Shown piece after piece: positions 1 through 6,403 of a DNA stretch of 35,225 nucleotides. The stretch is taken from IMG/VR virus record IMGVR_UViG_3300028829_006118, positions 1 through 35,225 of that record; one strand, written 5' to 3'. Position 1 is the stretch's first letter, and the number at the start of each line of letters is the position of its first letter. This DNA is from a virus. Under the pieces are notes generated by a model. That model saw only the letters and a program-made list of their open reading frames with translations. It was not told where the DNA came from and made no database searches. The position numbers and the translations under genes were made by a program.

Positions 1-324
1 CTCTATACGTTGGGTGACTGTGTCTTCCGCTAGGTTCTGCTCCAGGTGTGCCTTTGATAGGAATCCAAAGATACCCATTGATGTGATACAGATCAACACG
101 AGCACCGCCGCGGTCAGATACGTTTTAAGTAGCCAACGGGTGTGCTTCCAATTCCTGTACAGCCACGAGGCCGTGACCAGTTTGCCCACTTCCAACACTG
201 ATCCCATTATGACCACGGGCCAGAATGCACCAGGGAAAATGGTCGCCAGTCCAATCACGGAGTAGAAAATAGCCACTCCTGAAATAGACAGTGCTGATAG
301 TAGTGTTAAGATCGCAATAAACAT
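1..324 (-). CDS. Membrane protein, N-terminal part (runs off the left edge)
   Basis: An open frame starts at the ATG complementary to 322-324 and stays open for 108 codons to position 1, so the C-terminal part is missing. It begins MFIAILTLLSALSISGVAIF and has three hydrophobic stretches, at about residues 3-20, 24-45 and 70-92, with a basic loop (YRNWKHTRWLLKT) between the second and third. The end visible here (FLSKAHLEQNLAEDTVTQR) turns hydrophilic and could lead into a coiled coil. Similar multi-spanning N-termini occur in uncharacterised proteins of marine T4-like phages; I do not know the function. An extended -10 candidate (TGCTATAGT, minus strand, about 339-347) lies just upstream with no convincing -35. 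Confidence 0.75.
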   Translation of the reverse strand, partial: MFIAILTLLSALSISGVAIFYSVIGLATIFPGAFWPVVIMGSVLEVGKLVTASWLYRNWKHTRWLLKTYLTAAVLVLICITSMGIFGFLSKAHLEQNLAEDTVTQRIE

Positions 325-388
325 TTTATTCTGTATTTACTATAGCAGAATCGCAGTTTTAGTGCTAGTGAAACCTTTGGTAATTTGA

Positions 389-1024
389 TTACTCTGCTGA
401 GTAAGTCAGTGCGTTGTCTGTAGGTGTTTGGTTCGCAGTGTTTGGTCGGAAAGTTGACACTTCAGCCACTGTGATCGCTTCAACTATCTCACCTTCAGCC
501 GCCATCACTTGAGCAACTGTGACTTCTAGGTCCGCGATATTACCCGCACCTGAAGTTGGATTGAACACACTCATTTTCTCTGTGTGATCAGCGTTTAAGG
601 CCTCCGCAATCTTGTCTCTGATGAATTGTGCTTTGGTTGTAGTAGTTGTTGAACCGTCAATTGTTGTACCTGTAGTTGGTACGAAGTCTGCGTTCTCAAA
701 TATTAACGTAAAATTTAAATCTGTGATTGGTGAATCACCTGCATCACTGGCATACGTAGTGACAATATTCGCTAATTGAACATTAGATCTGATCTGTAAT
801 TTTTCCATCATTAATTTAAATCGCAATAGTCCTCTAGATACAAGCAATGATTGTGCCAACGTAGTTGGTTTTGTAGCAAAGTCATCTGCATGACATGGTG
901 AACATCTTCCACCACCTGTTGTTTCTGAGTCTAAAAAGGCCGATTGAGCAATATCCACCGTGAACATCTGTCCAGGAGGAGTTGCTAATGATACTGCCAT
1001 TGATTTTGGTTCTACTGTTGCCAT
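389..1024 (-). CDS. Hypothetical late protein, possibly virion-associated
   Basis: A 211-residue protein without signal peptide or membrane segment. It has a CxxC pair near residue 40 (GGGRCSPCHADDF), a Thr-rich run (TTGTTIDGSTTTTTKAQF) in the middle and an Ala/Val-rich C-terminal half. The composition resembles virion decoration or tail proteins rather than an enzyme. The start is supported by an AAAGGA Shine-Dalgarno about 9 nt upstream and by two NATAAATA late-promoter octamers within 50 bp. T-ending codons dominate, as in the 132-residue gene at 30059-30457, which also has a late promoter; that suggests strong expression. No family is recognised, and the virion role is inferred from promoter type and composition only. 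Confidence 0.7.
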   Translation of the reverse strand: MATVEPKSMAVSLATPPGQMFTVDIAQSAFLDSETTGGGRCSPCHADDFATKPTTLAQSLLVSRGLLRFKLMMEKLQIRSNVQLANIVTTYASDAGDSPITDLNFTLIFENADFVPTTGTTIDGSTTTTTKAQFIRDKIAEALNADHTEKMSVFNPTSGAGNIADLEVTVAQVMAAEGEIVEAITVAEVSTFRPNTANQTPTDNALTYSAE

Positions 1025-1052
1025 AGTGTTTAAATCCTTTGTCTTATGTACT

Positions 1053-1073
1053 TATTTATATGAATTATTTATA
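1053..1073 (-). promoter_or_regulatory. Two tandem T4-type late promoters (TATAAATA)
   Basis: The plus strand reads TATTTATA at 1053-1060 and again at 1066-1073, giving two perfect TATAAATA octamers on the minus strand, 29 and 42 bp upstream of the ATG at 1024. TATAAATA is the T4 late-promoter consensus read by the gp55 sigma factor. The upstream copy overlaps the ancestral stop codon of the duplicated-tail gene described at 1118-1555. Confidence 0.75.
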
Positions 1074-1117
1074 AAAGGACCAACTTGGCGTGCCAATATA
1101 TTTGCAGGCATTGTTGG

Positions 1118-1555
1118 TCATGTGCCGTTCTTTGCCGTTAACTTTGATGTATGATTGGTAGGTTGCCGTTCTTTGCCGTTAACTTTGATGTATGATTGGT
1201 AGGTACGGCAGTATCCTCCGGATATTGGGTATGAATGTATCACACGCACCTTGCCCGCGGCCAGACGCTTCTTGCTATACCAACTGACGATCTTGCCGTT
1301 CTGTGTGTTTGTTAGGGCGAAAAACACCGCTGATTCGTGCATCTTCTTCTCTTCCCTCTTAAGGCTGAATCTCAAGAACTGGGTGCTTCTGAACAGGAAT
1401 GCAGGCATACTGTACTCCAACTCATTGCCCAACCAAATCGGAGGAGGCATGTCACCTATGAATCTTTTTGCGTCCCCAGGCTTGTGGCTGTCCGCCAGTG
1501 CTGACGTGGTCAGCAGTAGGCTAGTCAATACTGTGATAACCTTGAACAATCTCAT
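1118..1555 (-). CDS. Secreted surface-antigen-like protein with a frameshifted C-terminus
   Basis: The product starts MRLFKVITVLTSLLLTTSALA, a clear signal peptide with an AxA site; an alternative ATG lies 9 nt upstream at 1564. The mature part has a basic middle region (FSLKREEKKMH) and ends with GYCRTYQSYIKVNGKER, which resembles the CREYQ...IGG motif of the 17-kDa/RT0821 surface-antigen family. After that motif the reading frame enters the second copy of a 41-bp tandem duplication, yields PTNHTSKLTAKNGT and stops at 1118. If one copy is removed, the frame continues as HMTNNACKYIGTPSWSFYK and stops at 1065, restoring the Cys and Trp typical of the family C-terminus. The gene is therefore either recently mutated or misassembled. 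It overlaps the upstream gene by about 35 nt. Confidence 0.7.
   Translation of the reverse strand: MRLFKVITVLTSLLLTTSALADSHKPGDAKRFIGDMPPPIWLGNELEYSMPAFLFRSTQFLRFSLKREEKKMHESAVFFALTNTQNGKIVSWYSKKRLAAGKVRVIHSYPISGGYCRTYQSYIKVNGKERQPTNHTSKLTAKNGT
1123..1204. repeat. Perfect 41-bp tandem duplication
   Basis: Positions 1123-1163 and 1164-1204 are identical 41-bp units, each starting TGCCGTTCTTTGCCGTTAAC and ending ATGATTGGTAGGT. The unit lies inside the 3-prime end of a minus-strand gene. Because 41 is not a multiple of three, it shifts the reading frame. Perfect identity suggests a recent slippage event or an assembly artefact. Confidence 0.95.
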
Positions 1556-1874
1556 AATCTCCATCCATCTTGTGACAGGCTATCTGTCTCTGTGTTACTA
1601 CTACTTCGCCTATTGGCATGTCCCAGGTGTACATCTCGCAACTGTCCGCGATGCCCATGTCAAATAGGAAATCACCCGCACCGTCATTGCACACCATCTT
1701 CTCTTCTGTGAGGTTCTCTATGACATCACCCTGTTCGTTGACCACTTTTATCTTTGTGACTTCAAGATCACAGTACTGATCATTCCATGGACCACCTGCC
1801 TTGGCAGTGGTTGAGAATATGACCAATCCCAGTGTCAGGAATGCCAGGGCAATAAGATAATATAATTTTCTCAT
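1521..1874 (-). CDS. Small secreted Cys-containing protein
   Basis: A 117-residue protein with an N-terminal signal peptide (MRKLYYLIALAFLTLGLVIF, then STTAKAGG, cleavage likely after AKA). The mature protein is acidic and carries Cys residues in QYCDLE, KMVCND, DSCEMY and IACHKM, so it probably folds in the periplasm with disulfides. It sits between a lipoprotein gene (4 nt upstream) and the surface-antigen-like gene it overlaps, in one minus-strand run of exported proteins. I recognise no family. An envelope-directed role, such as superinfection exclusion or lysis control, is only a guess from location and export. Confidence 0.7.
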   Translation of the reverse strand: MRKLYYLIALAFLTLGLVIFSTTAKAGGPWNDQYCDLEVTKIKVVNEQGDVIENLTEEKMVCNDGAGDFLFDMGIADSCEMYTWDMPIGEVVVTQRQIACHKMDGDYEIVQGYHSID

Positions 1875-1878
1875 GGCC

Positions 1879-2430
1879 CTAGTTCAGTATCTCTTTTGCT
1901 TGTTCATTGATGCTCTTCGTATCGATCAACGCCAATCTTCTTTTGTTCACTTGATTGATGATCTCCTCTACTTCCTTCTTGCTGACTTCGATCATCACAT
2001 AAACCCTGTAAGATTTAGTCTTTGTAAGGAACATCTCCTGCTTGGTCACTTCATAACCTCTTGCGAGTGTGTCCTCTATGACATTGACGATCACGTCTTG
2101 AGATCCAGCGGTAACATTAAGGTCTTCGTTGGTACCTGCCTCGTTCTTGGTGATTGTCGTTCTGTTGTTCATCTCACCGTTGATTCTATCAACCAATTTG
2201 GCTTTCGCCAATAGTGTGGCCTTCTTCACAGCCAGTTCCATGTCTGGACTCACTGCCGTCGCCGCTTCTTGATACTTGAACATAGTTTCGTGGTTGTAGT
2301 CAACGTACCACTTGGGTGTCTTGTTCACAACTCCACTCTTGTTCATGTCCGGTTTGATCTTGTAGGTAGAACACTGGGCCAGCATTAGGCCTGTAGCCAA
2401 CATCAAGATCACTTTTGTCATGTTCTTCAT
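1879..2430 (-). CDS. LPP20-like lipoprotein
   Basis: The N-terminus MKNMTKVILMLATGLMLAQC is a lipoprotein signal with lipobox LAQC, the lipidated Cys being residue 20. The mature part (KTPKWYVDYN, then a long helix AVKKATLLAKAKLVDRINGE, then a mixed region ending in basic KRRLALIDTK) matches the LPP20 lipoprotein pattern, in which a P-W-Y motif precedes a helix rich in Ala and Lys. An AAGGA Shine-Dalgarno 6 nt upstream supports this start. It follows a 48-residue gene by 9 nt, so both probably share the sigma70 promoter at 2592-2619. The family assignment comes from motif memory, not a search. Confidence 0.7.
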   Translation of the reverse strand: MKNMTKVILMLATGLMLAQCSTYKIKPDMNKSGVVNKTPKWYVDYNHETMFKYQEAATAVSPDMELAVKKATLLAKAKLVDRINGEMNNRTTITKNEAGTNEDLNVTAGSQDVIVNVIEDTLARGYEVTKQEMFLTKTKSYRVYVMIEVSKKEVEEIINQVNKRRLALIDTKSINEQAKEILN

Positions 2431-2438
2431 TTGTTTCC

Positions 2439-2585
2439 TTATCGTGTTAAGTTTGCAATCTGCTCTGATATCCAGTTAGGTACACCGGCAACAACAGGAA
2501 AGTCATTGCTGAACTGTGCCCAACCGTCACCTATCATCGGATATACCGCTAGGAAGATTGCAAATAGTATTATTAATCTAATCAT
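2439..2585 (-). CDS. 48-residue hydrophobic small protein
   Basis: A short frame from the ATG at 2585 to a TAA at 2439-2441. The product begins MIRLIILFAIFLAVYPMIGD, one hydrophobic segment that could be a membrane anchor or signal, followed by a polar part with two Trp residues and the end ISEQIANLTR. Its ATG lies only 6 bp downstream of a near-consensus sigma70 -10 box, so the transcript would start at or next to the A of the ATG. The next gene, the lipoprotein, starts 9 nt after its stop, so it is the first gene of an operon of exported proteins. Function unknown. Confidence 0.55.
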   Translation of the reverse strand: MIRLIILFAIFLAVYPMIGDGWAQFSNDFPVVAGVPNWISEQIANLTR

Positions 2586-2591
2586 ACAACA

Positions 2592-2619
2592 ATTATAGCA
2601 TGTTTTCCAAATGCGTCAA
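2592..2619 (-). promoter_or_regulatory. Sigma70-type promoter, TTGACG-N16-TATAAT
   Basis: On the minus strand a TTGACG -35 box (2614-2619) is followed by a 16-bp spacer and a perfect TATAAT (2592-2597). It points into the lipoprotein operon. The predicted start point falls on the ATG of the 48-residue gene. Confidence 0.8.
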
Positions 2620-2660
2620 CCAGAGTTGATCTTGCTAGAAGTGTTGATTTTATTGGGGTT

Positions 2661-2906
2661 TTATGCCAGCCAACTGTACACACCACGGATTGCCAGTAAA
2701 AGATACATCAGTTCCATCAATGCCCTGGGTGTGTCTTTGTCCTTTATGCCCATCCATATCCAGATGCTACAAGAAATCAGTGCCACGGACCATCCGATCC
2801 ATTGCACGTCAGGATTACCACCACTGAGTGTGAACGCACTTACCATAGCCAGGATAAATCCCAACCATCTCCAACCGTCTATCTTTTGGTAGTATCTGAT
2901 CTTCAT
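2661..2906 (-). CDS. Small three-span membrane protein
   Basis: The start MKIRYYQKIDGW was chosen because its ATG overlaps the TAA of the upstream gene (TAATG), a junction used repeatedly in this window; a longer frame to 2957 is open but unlikely. The 81-residue product has three hydrophobic segments (GFILAMVSAFTLSG, WIGWSVALISCSIWIWMG, LMELMYLLLAIRGVYSW) joined by short charged loops. The spacing recalls the repeating helices of small transporters such as PnuC-type proteins, but it is too short to be one and I assign no function. Confidence 0.6.
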   Translation of the reverse strand: MKIRYYQKIDGWRWLGFILAMVSAFTLSGGNPDVQWIGWSVALISCSIWIWMGIKDKDTPRALMELMYLLLAIRGVYSWLA

Positions 2907-3268
2907 TACTTGTTGCCCTTCATGGCGGTGATCTCTTTTGCACCTTGTTCGTCCCATACAGGAACAAGATTGCTCTTGTGCATCAGTCCTATGCCCAACA
3001 ACTTACGTTCACCGGAGTAGGCCTGTGGTTCCGCCTTCCTGCCACCATTGACAGGTATCTTGTCACCACACTTGGGTTGGTTGGGGTCTGCTTCGTACTT
3101 GGGTATGTCGTAACCCTTGAATCTTTTTGAGGCCTGCTTCAGTGTGTAGGTGTCAAGGCCCTGCGATGCTAACCACTCCTCGTGATTGGCCTGTGCCTCT
3201 CTGTTCCGTCTAGAGTTCTCGATCTTGTGCTTGATGCGTTTAGGCAGTTTCATTTGTATGAATCCCAT
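2906..3268 (-). CDS. Conserved phage hypothetical protein (GERKLLGIG motif)
   Basis: A basic protein of up to 120 residues with an N-terminal charged helix (KRIKHKIENSRRNREAQ), a central KGYDIPKYEA segment, a CGDKIPVNGGRKAEP segment and the C-terminal motif YSGERKLLGIGLMHKSNLVPV. I recognise this motif from uncharacterised proteins of marine T4-like phages. The predicted transcript start of the promoter at 3274-3302 falls on the first ATG. Translation therefore begins either leaderless at 3268 or at the internal ATG at 3253 (MKLPKRIKHK). The gene is coupled to the small membrane protein downstream by a TAATG overlap. Confidence 0.7.
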   Translation of the reverse strand: MGFIQMKLPKRIKHKIENSRRNREAQANHEEWLASQGLDTYTLKQASKRFKGYDIPKYEADPNQPKCGDKIPVNGGRKAEPQAYSGERKLLGIGLMHKSNLVPVWDEQGAKEITAMKGNK

Positions 3269-3273
3269 TCTAA

Positions 3274-3302
3274 ATTATACTACTAGGGTAATTTATTGTC
3301 AA
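3274..3302 (-). promoter_or_regulatory. Consensus sigma70 promoter, TTGACA-N17-TATAAT
   Basis: The minus strand reads TTGACA (3297-3302), a 17-bp spacer and TATAAT (3274-3279), a perfect match to the bacterial housekeeping consensus. It lies across the stop codon of the endolysin gene and only 5 bp upstream of the ATG at 3268. Confidence 0.88.
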
Positions 3303-3927
3303 CTATGGCGGAAAGTATGATCTTTTGGTAATTTGGATTGGTGCTCCAGGCAGTCATGCCTGACAACAGTTCACTGTAGTTCCATTCACCAGCGTCTAAC
3401 TGTTTTGCCCTATTTCCTCTGAATTTCTCATATGCAGGGTGCGTGTTCAAAATCCTGATCATGTCCTTGACTGATTGGCATTTGGTCTCGTATTTCTTCA
3501 CACCCCAACTGGCCTCGAGGTTACCCAGTGCTTTCATGTGCGGTGTGTTCTCCAGATCCCAGGTCCTCACACCAAACAGTGCATTGCCTTCACGTGCGAA
3601 CCTGCTTTTGCCCCACGCACTCTCTATGCCCGCCATGGCGATCACTATGCTGATAGGTACCCGCTTGTGTTTGTCTGTGGTCCAATTCAGGTATGCCACA
3701 CAGGTGCTGGTTGCGTTTATGAATGATGTCTTGTCCGTGAACTCGAATTCTGGTTCTTTCAATCCAAGTTCCTCTATTATACGCATCTCGTTCTTGTGGA
3801 ACTCGTCCTCTATCTTGGTGACCACGTGTTTGTTTGGATTGAACGTGCCGGCCACGTAGGTGGCCACCGTGACGAACACAAACACCAACACGGTGTAGAA
3901 AAAAGTTTTTATGCGTTTGTTGAACAT
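3283..3927 (-). CDS. Membrane-anchored glucosaminidase (Bax/FlgJ, GH73-like), probable endolysin
   Basis: A 214-residue protein with an uncleaved-looking N-terminal membrane segment (FFYTVLVFVFVTVATYVAG, residues 9-27). From about residue 90 the mannosyl-glycoprotein endo-beta-N-acetylglucosaminidase signature appears: ISIVIAMAGIESAWGKSRFA with probable catalytic Glu102, then NALFGVRTW, KKYETKCQSVKDMIRILNTH and a C-terminal YQKIILSAI helix. This combination is that of Bax and of the FlgJ C-terminal domain, which cut glycan strands of peptidoglycan. In a phage it is most simply the lysis enzyme, exported and held by its anchor as in signal-arrest-release endolysins. No holin was recognised next to it. 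Confidence 0.85.
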   Translation of the reverse strand: MFNKRIKTFFYTVLVFVFVTVATYVAGTFNPNKHVVTKIEDEFHKNEMRIIEELGLKEPEFEFTDKTSFINATSTCVAYLNWTTDKHKRVPISIVIAMAGIESAWGKSRFAREGNALFGVRTWDLENTPHMKALGNLEASWGVKKYETKCQSVKDMIRILNTHPAYEKFRGNRAKQLDAGEWNYSELLSGMTAWSTNPNYQKIILSAIVDNKLP

Positions 3928-3938
3928 GTTTTAATTAG

Positions 3939-4003
3939 TTAGTGGGCCGAGATTTTTATGCATATGGCCTCGTTGGCGCTATGGGGGTACTCGAGCCCAC
4001 TAA
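3939..4003. other. 65-bp inverted-repeat element between genes
   Basis: The arms TTAGTGGGC (3939-3947) and GCCCACTAA (3995-4003) are perfectly complementary. An inner pair CGAG (3948-3951) and CTCG (3990-3993) extends the stem with one bulged A. The 38-nt interior contains GGCC and could form a second hairpin. It fills most of the gap between the endolysin gene and the gene ending at 4010. There is no U-tract on either strand, so it is not a typical intrinsic terminator, and a tRNA reading fails because no T-arm is present. A structured RNA, processing site or protein-binding dyad are all possible. Confidence 0.55.
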
Positions 4004-4009
4004 TCAAAT

Positions 4010-4363
4010 TTATACCGCAACTTTTTGTTCTGTCGCTGGTTCTGTTGTTTCTGCTTCGTACTTGGCTTTGTACTCTGCTTCTGCATTTCTCATAGCATTG
4101 TTCCAGTCTGCTTTACTTAGACCAGTGAACCTTGTTATGATACCATCACTCATTATCTTGAATGATCCGCACAACTTGTGAGAACCGTCATCTGAGATCT
4201 TGTGCACCACACCTGTAGCCTTACCATCGGCATTCTCTCTGCCCATGATGTACATGTAGTTTCCTGATCTACCTCTCCACTTGTTGTTTGTCTGTGTGTC
4301 TTCCTGGCATCTAGATCTGATCTGATCTATAACCAAACTTGCTTTTGCTGAACATTTATACAT
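4010..4363 (-). CDS. Conserved phage hypothetical protein
   Basis: The start at 4363 (MYKCSAKASLVIDQ) is fixed by a strong AAAGGAGAG Shine-Dalgarno and by the promoter at 4389-4417, whose transcript begins near 4382; the longer open frame to 4417 would not be transcribed from it. The 117-residue product has the segments RGRSGNYMYIMGRENADG, HKISDDGSHKLCGSFKI and ITRFTGLSKADWNNAM, and ends in an acidic Ala/Glu/Thr-rich tail. It looks like a small cytoplasmic or virion protein of marine T4-like phages. Codon use favours T-ending codons, as in strongly expressed genes of this window. Function unknown. Confidence 0.7.
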   Translation of the reverse strand: MYKCSAKASLVIDQIRSRCQEDTQTNNKWRGRSGNYMYIMGRENADGKATGVVHKISDDGSHKLCGSFKIMSDGIITRFTGLSKADWNNAMRNAEAEYKAKYEAETTEPATEQKVAV

Positions 4364-4388
4364 TGTCTTTCTCTCCTTTGTTACCACT

Positions 4389-4417
4389 ATTGTACATGGT
4401 AATGGTATTTCCGTCAA
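4389..4417 (-). promoter_or_regulatory. Sigma70-type promoter, TTGACG-N17-TACAAT
   Basis: The minus strand has TTGACG (4412-4417), a 17-bp spacer and TACAAT (4389-4394). It is embedded in the last codons of the PP-loop gene and gives the 117-residue gene its own transcript. Confidence 0.75.
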
Positions 4418-5520
4418 CTGGCGAATTTGTCTTGTAAAATGGGGATTTTTTGTGAGTATCTTCCCACGGATTTCACAATTTCGTGTTCTTTTTCTAGGCC
4501 GTATGGTAGATCGCTGTAAAGTTCTGATATTTTTTTATGAGTCTTATAGATTTTATCTATGAAATCCTGTCTGCCAAGTTTTTTTACTTCCTGATAAAAT
4601 CTCCGGGTTTTTCTGTTAAAATTAAAATTTGTTTTCCCAAGTAGTGCCACATTGATAAAATGATAAGGAGTCTTGTGAAATCCAGAGGCTTCCAATAATG
4701 AAATCTGTTCTTTATGACTGTTTGTGTGGAAACCAATCAATTGGTCATTGGTAAGTCTCTCATTAACCTTCAAGTGATCTAATGTGGCGTACGCCAGGGC
4801 GGCCACCAACTCGGGATTTTCTTTGTCCAAGAAGAAAGGCACAGTGTTGCTCAGTCCCATCATTTCGCCAACTGTGTTGTCGGTCACTGTCCAATACAAT
4901 TTTCCATCTTCGATTAGAAATTTTGGTTTTTCATATCCCATCAAGACAATCGAATCTTCATCCTGACCTTTGGCCGTTTCCACTATGTCCGGGACCGAGT
5001 AGACCCTGAACGGCAGGTTATTGCCTGCAACTAGTCTTTCATTATAGAACCAATCCGGATCATCTACGAATTGTAGATCCTTCTCTGTTGGATGTAATTC
5101 GGTGCATTTACCAATCTTTGTGCCCTCGTACTTTTTCGCCAATTTTATGCCTGCTTGGTACTCGAGGTTGGTTCTTACATTTCCTGTCAAACTGATCATC
5201 TGTGTGACAGTCTCGTCAATGTAGATGTCGTTGTCAACGCATAACTTCAGTATAGTGTAAGAATCGGTGCCACCGCTGTAACATATGCTAAGTCTGTTAT
5301 ATTTCTTTCTAAGATCCTTGAGCCTGTGCACCATGAGATCTCTCAGGTATTGTACGCTAGTGTTTCTCGGCCTTTTAAAATTTGCTAATGAGTTTGTGAG
5401 GTCTTCGTCCAACACGAACTCTGGGAAATGCCCACTGGACTTTTGCTCCTTGAAGGCCTGGAAAATGTTGTGGAACTTTTTTTCTCCACACCGATAATAT
5501 AAATTGAAGTTATATGACAT
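4414..5520 (-). CDS. PP-loop ATPase of the asparagine-synthase/N-type superfamily
   Basis: From the ATG at 5520 (MSYNFNLYYRCGEKKF; AGGA 5 nt upstream) the protein has 368 residues. Residues 76-95 read RLSICYSGGTDSYTILKLCV, with the SGGTDS pyrophosphate-binding loop at 82-87. That loop marks enzymes that adenylate a carboxylate or carbonyl before attack by an amine or sulfur nucleophile. No glutaminase domain precedes it, so ammonia or another nucleophile would come from a partner. The C-terminal half has many charged helices and a basic stretch (NFNRKTRRFYQEVKKLGRQ). It stands at the head of the accessory block with oxygenases and a second PP-loop protein. The product is not known; tRNA modification and glycan amidation are both open. 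Confidence 0.72.
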   Translation of the reverse strand: MSYNFNLYYRCGEKKFHNIFQAFKEQKSSGHFPEFVLDEDLTNSLANFKRPRNTSVQYLRDLMVHRLKDLRKKYNRLSICYSGGTDSYTILKLCVDNDIYIDETVTQMISLTGNVRTNLEYQAGIKLAKKYEGTKIGKCTELHPTEKDLQFVDDPDWFYNERLVAGNNLPFRVYSVPDIVETAKGQDEDSIVLMGYEKPKFLIEDGKLYWTVTDNTVGEMMGLSNTVPFFLDKENPELVAALAYATLDHLKVNERLTNDQLIGFHTNSHKEQISLLEASGFHKTPYHFINVALLGKTNFNFNRKTRRFYQEVKKLGRQDFIDKIYKTHKKISELYSDLPYGLEKEHEIVKSVGRYSQKIPILQDKFAS

Positions 5521-5537
5521 GTAGATCCTGTAGCGAC

Positions 5538-5566
5538 ATTTTAACACGCCGCTACAAGAAAGTCAA
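5538..5566 (-). promoter_or_regulatory. Sigma70-type promoter TTGACT-N17-TAAAAT overlapping a dyad
   Basis: The minus strand reads TTGACT (5561-5566), a 17-bp spacer and TAAAAT (5538-5543), about 18 bp upstream of the PP-loop ATG. A 7-bp inverted repeat, TGTAGCG (5529-5535) and CGCTACA (5550-5556), brackets the -10 box, so it could be an operator or form a hairpin in read-through mRNA from the upstream oxygenase gene. Confidence 0.65.
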
Positions 5567-5575
5567 TTTAAAGTA

Positions 5576-6355
5576 TTATGCTACTCTTTTTGATCTGTTT
5601 TTTGCAAGTTCTTTACAGTCTACAACTACCGGAGCACCTTGGTGCTTCATAATGTTGTCTAACCATTCGTTTCTTTTTGCAACAAACATGAACGCATTTC
5701 TAACTCTGTCCTTAGATAAGTTCCAAGTTGAGTGTGCAACTTTGTCCTGATTGAATGCCAACCATTGACCTTTTTGTAAGTTCAATGAGATATCACTGTC
5801 ACTAGTTTGGAATCTGAAACCAAAGTCTGCGTTAGAGTTGTCGTTTAACTGAACGAAAATTCTAACTGTTTGACCATGTGTCATTCCTTTTTGGTTGTCA
5901 AAGTCCGTATGTAGAGGCATCACGTGGCCTGGTTGTTGTTGGAAAATCCTAACTCTAGTCATTTCACACTGAAACCAGTCAATCATTGATGCTATTTGAG
6001 GACAGTCATAGTATGCTTGGGTCCATTTGTAATCTTTCGGATCTTCTTCAGTCCAGTAATCTTCACTAGCCTGGTTGTAAGATTCATTTGTTCCGTCTGC
6101 AGATTTGAAAGACAGGTTTTTGTAACCGTCTTGTTGTCCTTTTTCTTTGTCAACTTTAGCCATTTCTCCCCATGCTTTTGGCACTTCATGAAATGATTGT
6201 GTTGCTAACTCTTCTTCAAAGTCACCTTTGAAGTAGATGTTAGGTGCTACGATTCCAAGTTCACCGTTGTAACCAACGTCCTTGTAACCTTTAATATCTT
6301 GAACTACTCCGTCAGCGTCCTGAGGTGCATATGCAAGTTTATCGTTGTAAGCCAT
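5576..6355 (-). CDS. 2-oxoglutarate/Fe(II) oxygenase, aspartyl-hydroxylase-like
   Basis: A 259-residue protein with an AAGGAG Shine-Dalgarno. The double-stranded beta-helix core starts near residue 130: MTRVRIFQQQPGHVMPLHTD holds the first two metal ligands His149 and Asp151; VRIFVQLNDN follows; AFNQDKVAHSTWN holds the third ligand His208; and Arg219 (DRVRN) is placed to bind the 2-oxoglutarate carboxylate. This order is that of aspartyl/asparaginyl beta-hydroxylases, which hydroxylate protein side chains or small molecules using oxygen. It differs in sequence from the four oxygenases at 9825-12877, and its T-rich codon use resembles strongly expressed genes here, so it may be an older resident. 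Substrate unknown. Confidence 0.8.
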   Translation of the reverse strand: MAYNDKLAYAPQDADGVVQDIKGYKDVGYNGELGIVAPNIYFKGDFEEELATQSFHEVPKAWGEMAKVDKEKGQQDGYKNLSFKSADGTNESYNQASEDYWTEEDPKDYKWTQAYYDCPQIASMIDWFQCEMTRVRIFQQQPGHVMPLHTDFDNQKGMTHGQTVRIFVQLNDNSNADFGFRFQTSDSDISLNLQKGQWLAFNQDKVAHSTWNLSKDRVRNAFMFVAKRNEWLDNIMKHQGAPVVVDCKELAKNRSKRVA

Positions 6356-6403
6356 GTTGCTTCTCCTTTTTTATTAATAAAAGACTCCGCAATATTTAGT
6401 GCC

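Noticed and set aside
14-265. Plus-strand open frame at the left edge
   Set aside because: It is the antisense shadow of the membrane-protein gene, which has better protein features and the same strand as its neighbours.
3939-4003. tRNA-like sequence (9-bp closing stem and GGCCTCGTTGGCGC, similar to some tRNA 5-prime ends)
   Set aside because: No T-arm with TTCGANT, no anticodon arm, and the closing stem is not followed by a discriminator or CCA in the right place.
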